DNA from: Coniochaeta sp. PMI_546
Lineage: Eukaryota; Ascomycota; Sordariomycetes; Coniochaetales; Coniochaetaceae
Reading direction: 5' to 3'
NCBI GenBank assembly: GCA_021432605.1
Contig: MU271147.1
Location: 1-64,000, forward strand
Length of the DNA stretch: 64,000 nucleotides
The notes below the pieces were generated by a model. That model was not told the origin of the DNA and did not search any database. It worked only from the letters and a program-made list of their open reading frames with translations. Positions within the stretch are counted from its first letter, which is position 1. Each line of letters opens with the position of its first letter. A program made the position numbers and the translations under genes. Below, in pieces: positions 55,546 through 64,000 of this stretch.

Positions 55546-56850
55546 ATGGTTGCCGCCACGTCGACCCTCGAACGCGAGGACCACCAGCGCGATGCCGAGT
55601 TCGCCAAAGCCCTCCACGGCAAGTCGGCTCAGGCCAAAGGTGGTGTTGCTGCCATGCTGTCCAAGAACACGGACGCCAAGAAGGTCGCCCTCGAAGAGTA
55701 CTTCAAGCACTTCGACAACAAGACCGCGAAGGAAGAGACTCCTGAGGAGCGCGCGGCACGGACAAAGGAGTACGCTACTTTGACGAAACAGTACGTTAGC
55801 CACCAGAGTCTTGAAGCAACCACCGAATTACGCTCGTTGGGAAGACAAATCGGCATCTGCTAATCATTGATCACGTGTTCTCGCAGTTATTACAATCTCG
55901 CGACCGACATTTACGAATATGGTTGGGGTCAAAGCTTCCATTTCTGCCGCTTCTCGGTCGGCGAGCCGTTCTACCAGGCCATTGCCCGTCACGAGCACTA
56001 CCTGGCTGCACAGATCGGCATCAAGAAGGGCATGAAGGTCCTCGACGTCGGTTGCGGTGTGGGAGGTCCGGCGCGCGAGATAGCAAAGTTTACCGACGCC
56101 CACATCACCGGTCTCAACAACAACGACTACCAGATTGAGCGCGCCACACACTATGCCGCCAAGGAGGGTCTCTCAAACCAGCTGACGTTTGTCAAGGGTG
56201 ATTTCATGGTTCGTCAGGCCTCCTTGGTTTTCTTGTGTCTGTCCTTGCTCAAGAGCTGACTCTGAACTTAGCAAATGAACTTTCCCGACAACACCTTCGA
56301 CGCTGTCTACGCGATCGAGGCGACCGTGCACGCTCAGAAGCTTGAAGGTGTCTATAGCGAGATCTTCAGGGTCCTGAAGCCCGGTGGCGTCTTTGGCGTG
56401 TACGAGTGGCTGATGACTGACAACTACGACGAGACAAACGTCGACCACCGACAGATCCGTCTTGACATTGAGCTCGGTAACGGCATCAGCAACATGGAGC
56501 CTATCTCGGTCGGCTTGAAGGCCATGAAGGACTCGGGTTTCGAGCTGCTGCACAACGAGGACCTGGCTGATCGCGACGACCCGATGCCGTGGTACTGGCC
56601 CATTGCCGGCGAAATGAAATACCTCCAGAGCTACACGGATCTCTTCACCGTTGTTCGGATGACCCACTGGGGCCGCAGGGTCATGCACAACGTCGTCGGG
56701 CTGCTCGAGACTCTCCGCATCGCCCCAGCTGGCACCAAGAAGACGGCTGACTCGCTGTCGATCGGTGCCGAGGGCCTGGTCAACGGTGCCAAGCTCAAGC
56801 TTTTTACCCCCATGTACCTGATGGTCGGCCGGAAGCCAGAGAACAAGTGA
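55546..56850 (+). CDS. ERG6: Sterol 24-C-methyltransferase (Erg6)
   Basis: Three exons, 55546-55790, 55887-56208 and 56272-56850, give 381 residues, the usual Erg6 length. Conserved regions are [20 protein letters not shown] (sterol-binding region I, created by the first splice), the SAM-binding motif [40 protein letters not shown] and [15 protein letters not shown]. The C-terminal [10 protein letters not shown] is also typical. The enzyme moves a methyl group from S-adenosylmethionine to C-24 of zymosterol in ergosterol synthesis, at the ER and lipid droplets. Splice donors are GTACGT and GTTCGT, and both acceptors are canonical. This is a conserved single-copy gene. Confidence 0.96.
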
Positions 56851-57710
56851 AGCAGCAGGGTTGTACTGGGGCGGGTGTCATCCGATCCCTCGCGAGTTTC
56901 TGGAATGACGGAGGGGAACGTTTTGCATTAGCAGGTTCACGGAGCGGCGTAATAATGAGGATGACGATGCTGTCTGGATATACCGGCCGCTCTGACGGGA
57001 CAGGGCAAGGAGCCCTGAGGCCTCACATAGAGTATAGATACCTCTTATAATGTGTTATTTCAATTCGGTAGCCGTCAATTGGCGATAACGGTGGACTATC
57101 TTCTATGTACAAGGTTTAAGTAGTCTATATTGGAGACATCGTATAGTATTTCATTGGTGATATCAAGATCCGGAAGTCGAGTATTGCCCTGTCTGCCGAA
57201 AATGCGGCTTTTTACTACATAGTAAGGTACCTTGGCTGAGGTAAAGGGGTCTCTAGACGTCTGTTCTGATGGGGGTTATGATGCTTGGCAGCGTTCGGGA
57301 TGCACTTGCCCGTGGATTTTTTAGGTTCAGCTACTTTGCTGCAGGGGTCCTGGCAGATATCCCGCCGCCAGAGCAACTATAGAAGTGATTCTGGCCGATA
57401 AGACCCGCTTCTTTCCGGCGTTGGCCAATCCCAGCAGCCCAACAAAGCTCAACCCCTTCACCTTCCAACAACTTGGGTTTGCTAAGCTCCATCAAAAATT
57501 CCCTCCTTCGTAGTCGCGGAGGTCCATCCCGTTCTCGTGACAGCTTCCACCTCATTGTCGCCATCAATCTCTACCTCAATCTCATCCCTCATTCCTTCGG
57601 CTCGCCATTTTTCTGACTCGAATTATTGGTTCACAGCTAATTGAGCCAAGTCTGACCCTTAATCCTGTGCTGCCGTCTCCTTCCCTCCTCCACCATCCGC
57701 TTCAGAAAAT
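56851..57710. other. Intergenic region between Erg6 and PDH E1 beta
   Basis: No gene was recognised. A short TACTACATAGTAAGGTACC word lies near 57213. The last 200 bases form the promoter and 5' untranslated region of the next gene. Confidence 0.5.
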
Positions 57711-58950
57711 ATGTCGAGTTTACTCCGACCGGCAGTCCGACTGGCTGCTTCCGCTGCCGCAGCTTCGAGCCGAGTTCCTGCTGCTGCTAGGATATCGAAG
57801 TCTGTGACGCCATTCTCTCTTTCGAAAAAGCCTGCCGTGTCCGCGTTCGCATCACAGTCCAGAACATATGCGTCTGATGCCGCATCGGGAACCAAAGAGT
57901 ACACAGTCCGCGATGCCCTGAACGAGGCCCTGGCCGAGGAGCTCGAGGCCAACGACAAGGTCTTCATTCTCGGAGAGGAGGTCGCTCAGTACAATGGTGC
58001 ATACAAGGTCACGAAGGGTCTGTTGGATCGGTTCGGAGAGCGGAGGGTCATCGACACCCCCATCACCGAGAGCGGATTTGCTGGCCTGGCTGTTGGTGCC
58101 GCCTTGAGCGGTTTACACCCCGTCGTATGTCCCTTCACCTAGCATCCATTCCACACAGTTCTTCTGGTAGCTAACTATGTCGCCAAAACAGTGCGAGTTC
58201 ATGACGTTCAACTTTGCAATGCAGGCCATCGACCAGATCGTCAACTCGGCTGCCAAGACCCTCTACATGTCGGGTGGTATCCAGCCCTGCAACATCACCT
58301 TCCGTGGCCCCAACGGCTTCGCCTCCGGCGTTGCTGCTCAACACTCGCAGGACTACTCGGCCTGGTACGGCAGCGTGCCGGGCCTCAAGGTCGTGTCTCC
58401 GTGGTCGGCAGAAGACGCCAAGGGCCTGTTGAAGGCTGCCATCCGTGACCCCAACCCGGTCGTCTTCCTCGAAAACGAACTCATGTACGGCCAGACCTTC
58501 CCCATGTCCGAGGCGGCGCAAAAGGACGACTTCGTCATCCCCTTCGGAAAGGCCAAGATTGAGAGGCAAGGCAAGGATCTTACCATGGTGACGCTCAGCC
58601 GCTGCGTTGGTCAGTGCCTGGTCGCCGCCGAGAACCTGAAGAAGAACTATGGTGTCGAGGTCGAGGTGATCAACCTCCGCAGCATCAAGCCCATCGACAT
58701 CGAGGCCATTGTCAAGAGCGTCAAGAAGACGCGCCGTCTGTTGTCAGTCGAGTCCGGTTTCCCTGCCTTTGGCGTCGGTTCCGAGATCCTCGCGTTGACC
58801 ATGGAGTATGCTTTCGACTACCTGGATGCTCCCGCCGGACGCGTCACCGGTGCCGACGTCCCCACGCCGTACGCGCAGAAGCTCGAGGAGATGTCCTTCC
58901 CTACCGAGCCGGTCATCGAGGCATACGCCGCCAAGCTTCTCCGCCTTTAA
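57711..58950 (+). CDS. PDB1: Pyruvate dehydrogenase E1 component subunit beta, mitochondrial
   Basis: Two exons, 57711-58124 and 58192-58950, are joined by a GTATGT...CAG intron, giving 390 residues. An Ala/Ser/Arg-rich mitochondrial leader runs to about residue 55. The body has [40 protein letters not shown] and [20 protein letters not shown]. After the splice come [40 protein letters not shown] and [20 protein letters not shown], all standard for the transketolase-like E1 beta subunit. The E1 alpha2/beta2 tetramer decarboxylates pyruvate with thiamine diphosphate in the matrix. The end ([19 protein letters not shown]) matches eukaryotic homologues. Confidence 0.97.
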
Positions 58951-61154
58951 ATCAAGGACAGCCGTTGGCTTGAAGGATGCAAGTTGCTCGAGACCCCAGC
59001 TTATCCATGTTACTAGGTGTCACCTCTCCTCGGCTATTCCGAGTGGCTGATGGGGAAGGGACAGGGTACCGTGACGGGTGACGGGTAATAGGAGGGTTCC
59101 CGACAACAGTGGGTGATTCATAGGCACTGGACTAGCTTGTCACCGAGACCAGATAAAAAGCCAGGGCGGACACGGTCGTCTGTCCTCTAGTGGTCTGGTT
59201 TGTTTTAGGAAACGTAGCCAGTTTGCGAGCAATGGCGGTGCACATTACTACGTTTTGGTGGTGTAATGAGATAGACCGGATTCATACATGACTGTATTTC
59301 TATGTTGCTTGCTAATGCTACTCTTACTTCACTTGCTCAGACGTTCCGTGCCTTGCTGGTCAGCCTAGCACTCGGGGAAGGAACCTTTGCGGGAAAAGCA
59401 ACACAGAGCAGTTTGAATCATGGTCTGAGTCCGGGACTATTGTTCGATTGTTCATTGTCTCGCGATAAGAGCTCTTTCTATACAGTGTGAGACGCGTCAC
59501 ATCCTTCTAAAAACCTAGGTACCGGCCATCATTTGTGATTTGCGTGAGTTGTACTACTTGTCCTCCGAAGCTTCTATGTTGTGCAGATTAACACTTCTTA
59601 CCTTGAATCAATGACTGCTGAGAATGACTCGGTCACGTTGTCTCTGCTACCTTACTTTACCCATCCTGGTGTGGTACCATACAATGTTGAACTAGTAGAT
59701 ACTCTGACATCTTTTTCCATTGTTCTTTCTCTACAAGTAAATCATAGAGTCAAGGGAATCTAGAGAGTGAATGTGTACTCAGATTGATATACACGAATTC
59801 TGACAAGGGTAGTGTATAGGGTAGGTACCTTTAGGCTTTGTCGGATACCACGGTGACAAAAACGAGCACTAACAGACCGAGCCCAGAGTTCCTGTTACAA
59901 CTGTTAAGCAGATTGGTTCGACCAGTGGGGTATCTTTCCTTTGTGACACGAAGTCTGACAAGTCACAACAGGAGAAAGCGTCCATGACGTTAGGCGCCTT
60001 AGTTTTAGTTCGCTGCCAGACCGGCAGACTTCTGATGTCCGGGCCTTCCAATGCTCGGCGCAACCTGACTTCCTCACTTCCTGACCTCGACATCGTCAGC
60101 GTCTGAATCCGCCGACAGATTCATTTTTCGCAAACGATCGTCTTGCGGTAAAATTGTGTTTCTCATTAAAATCCGTTTCGTTCATGAGCGATCAGCCATC
60201 GACCGCCCACTTCGCGCTACTACCTTAGACCTCAAACCTTTGCACAGACAGGCTCCTTGACTTGCATCTTTCGCTGCCGCCAAGGTTTCTTGTTTTCAGG
60301 CTATCCACTACCCGCAAAGACAGACGCGCGCATCAAAGCATCGACTTGAGAGAGCTTCACATGCTTATAGAGCTTTCGATATTACTTGACCCAAATTTGT
60401 TCTCCCTCCACTTCAACCAGCATCTACTGCGCCTCCGACTCTCGCCTCAGTTGCCAGACCTTCGCCGACCACCCGCGATTGCGTCGTTCCAGGTTCTTGC
60501 ATCTGCATCTGCATCATCATCGCATCGTCTCCGATCTTCTTTGAATCGCTCTTATTCGCGCATAGACGGTTGCGCGAAAGGCCAAAACCCGACATTGGCA
60601 CGTTCAGGATAATCAAGACCGACAGCGTATGTGTCCCATTCTTACCTCGTTTTGCGCATCTTACTGCGCAGCCGCACCACCCGATCCCGTCACACAGCTC
60701 ATGCAGTCGACCTCTCATGCGCGATCGTCGGCGGCGGCGGTTGCTTCGCTCGGCTGTCCGCGCTCCAGTTGGTCCCGTGAAGCAGGACTGGCGCAAATCA
60801 GTGTGCACTACCACAGCTTCTATAGCTGGTAGCAAGCAGTATCAGTCTCGACTTGCCGCTACTTCGACCAACTATGCTGGAGTCTTGCCCTTGGGACTCG
60901 ACCGCTATTCCTCGCCATGCGCCGAGCTATTGTTTCTGTTTCGGTCCATATCATTGTTCGGCGTTTTAACAAGTTATGTGAGGCATATGCTAACATCAAG
61001 TTCCACTACCAGGCACAGAAAATCACACCAGCCGCATCGGATCGCGCTTCTCTGCTTCCTTCCTCAGCTCAGTTCCTTGCTAGACAGCATATCCTTTCCC
61101 CTGACCGCGCTACTCCGCTACTTTTCCGCGAAATAACCCTCTGCACATATCAAC
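58951..61154. other. Intergenic region of 2.2 kb upstream of the SR-protein kinase
   Basis: The left part is the 3' region of PDH E1 beta. From about 60100 on, the sequence is C/T-rich on the plus strand with many TCGC, TTCC and TCTT words, typical of a long kinase-gene promoter and 5' untranslated region. Open frames there (60262, 60570 and others) have low-complexity composition and no domain. Confidence 0.5.

Positions 61155-64000
<2,846 letters not shown>

Noticed and set aside
60262-61136. Several plus-strand frames rich in Ser, Arg and Leu upstream of the kinase
   Set aside because: They are low-complexity products of a pyrimidine-rich promoter and leader; the frames overlap each other and lack domains.

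Overview
The window is a chromosome end of a filamentous ascomycete (Pezizomycotina, most likely a Sordariomycete; the species cannot be named from sequence alone). It opens with a (CCCTAA)n telomere. Genes carry short GT-AG introns of about 50-110 bases, and the families are typical of plant-biomass fungi: rhodopsin-domain receptors, Zn(II)2Cys6 regulators, GH7, GH62, Cip1, tyrosinase and NLR-type TPR proteins. The first 8.3 kb is depleted in CpA/TpG and rich in TpA, the mark of repeat-induced point mutation (RIP).

Layout. 1-8330: telomere, a degenerate telomere-linked RecQ helicase whose P-loop and DECH box can still be read on the minus strand, then AT-rich fossil pieces of a Ty3/Gypsy-like retroelement (two direct copies, a third partial copy and an inverted piece) and a short tandem repeat. 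8328-18029: a rhodopsin-domain membrane protein whose 3' end abuts the RIP block, a Zn2Cys6 regulator divergent from an FAD monooxygenase, and an intronless pyridine nucleotide-disulphide oxidoreductase. 18613-34362: a subtelomeric secreted-protein and biomass-degradation block: small secreted protein, GH62 arabinofuranosidase, an Rtc3-like protein, Cip1, GH7 endoglucanase with CBM1, a secreted beta-helix protein and a NirA/NIT-4-type regulator with an unusual GC-AG intron. 35385-39816: tRNA-Lys(UUU), splicing factor Slt11/RBM22, Mzm1 and zuotin. 42333-51655: a second accessory stretch with a secreted tyrosinase, an orphan C-terminal exon, a broken NLR-type TPR gene, a kinase-like gene, a tiny possible gene and a DUF3632 protein. 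51983-64000: conserved genes for an Fmp30/NAPE-PLD-like hydrolase, Erg6, pyruvate dehydrogenase E1 beta and an SR-protein kinase that runs off the right edge.

How the genes fit together. GH62 (arabinose side chains), EG1 (cellulose backbone), Cip1 and the beta-helix protein all carry secretion signals and could act on the same plant cell wall. The regulators at both flanks are candidates for local control, but nothing in the sequence proves it. The divergent regulator/monooxygenase pair shares an intergenic region with a repeated GCCCGAG heptamer and one 10-bp palindrome. Exon boundaries were worked out by hand from splice signals and frame, and some may be off by a base or by a small exon.
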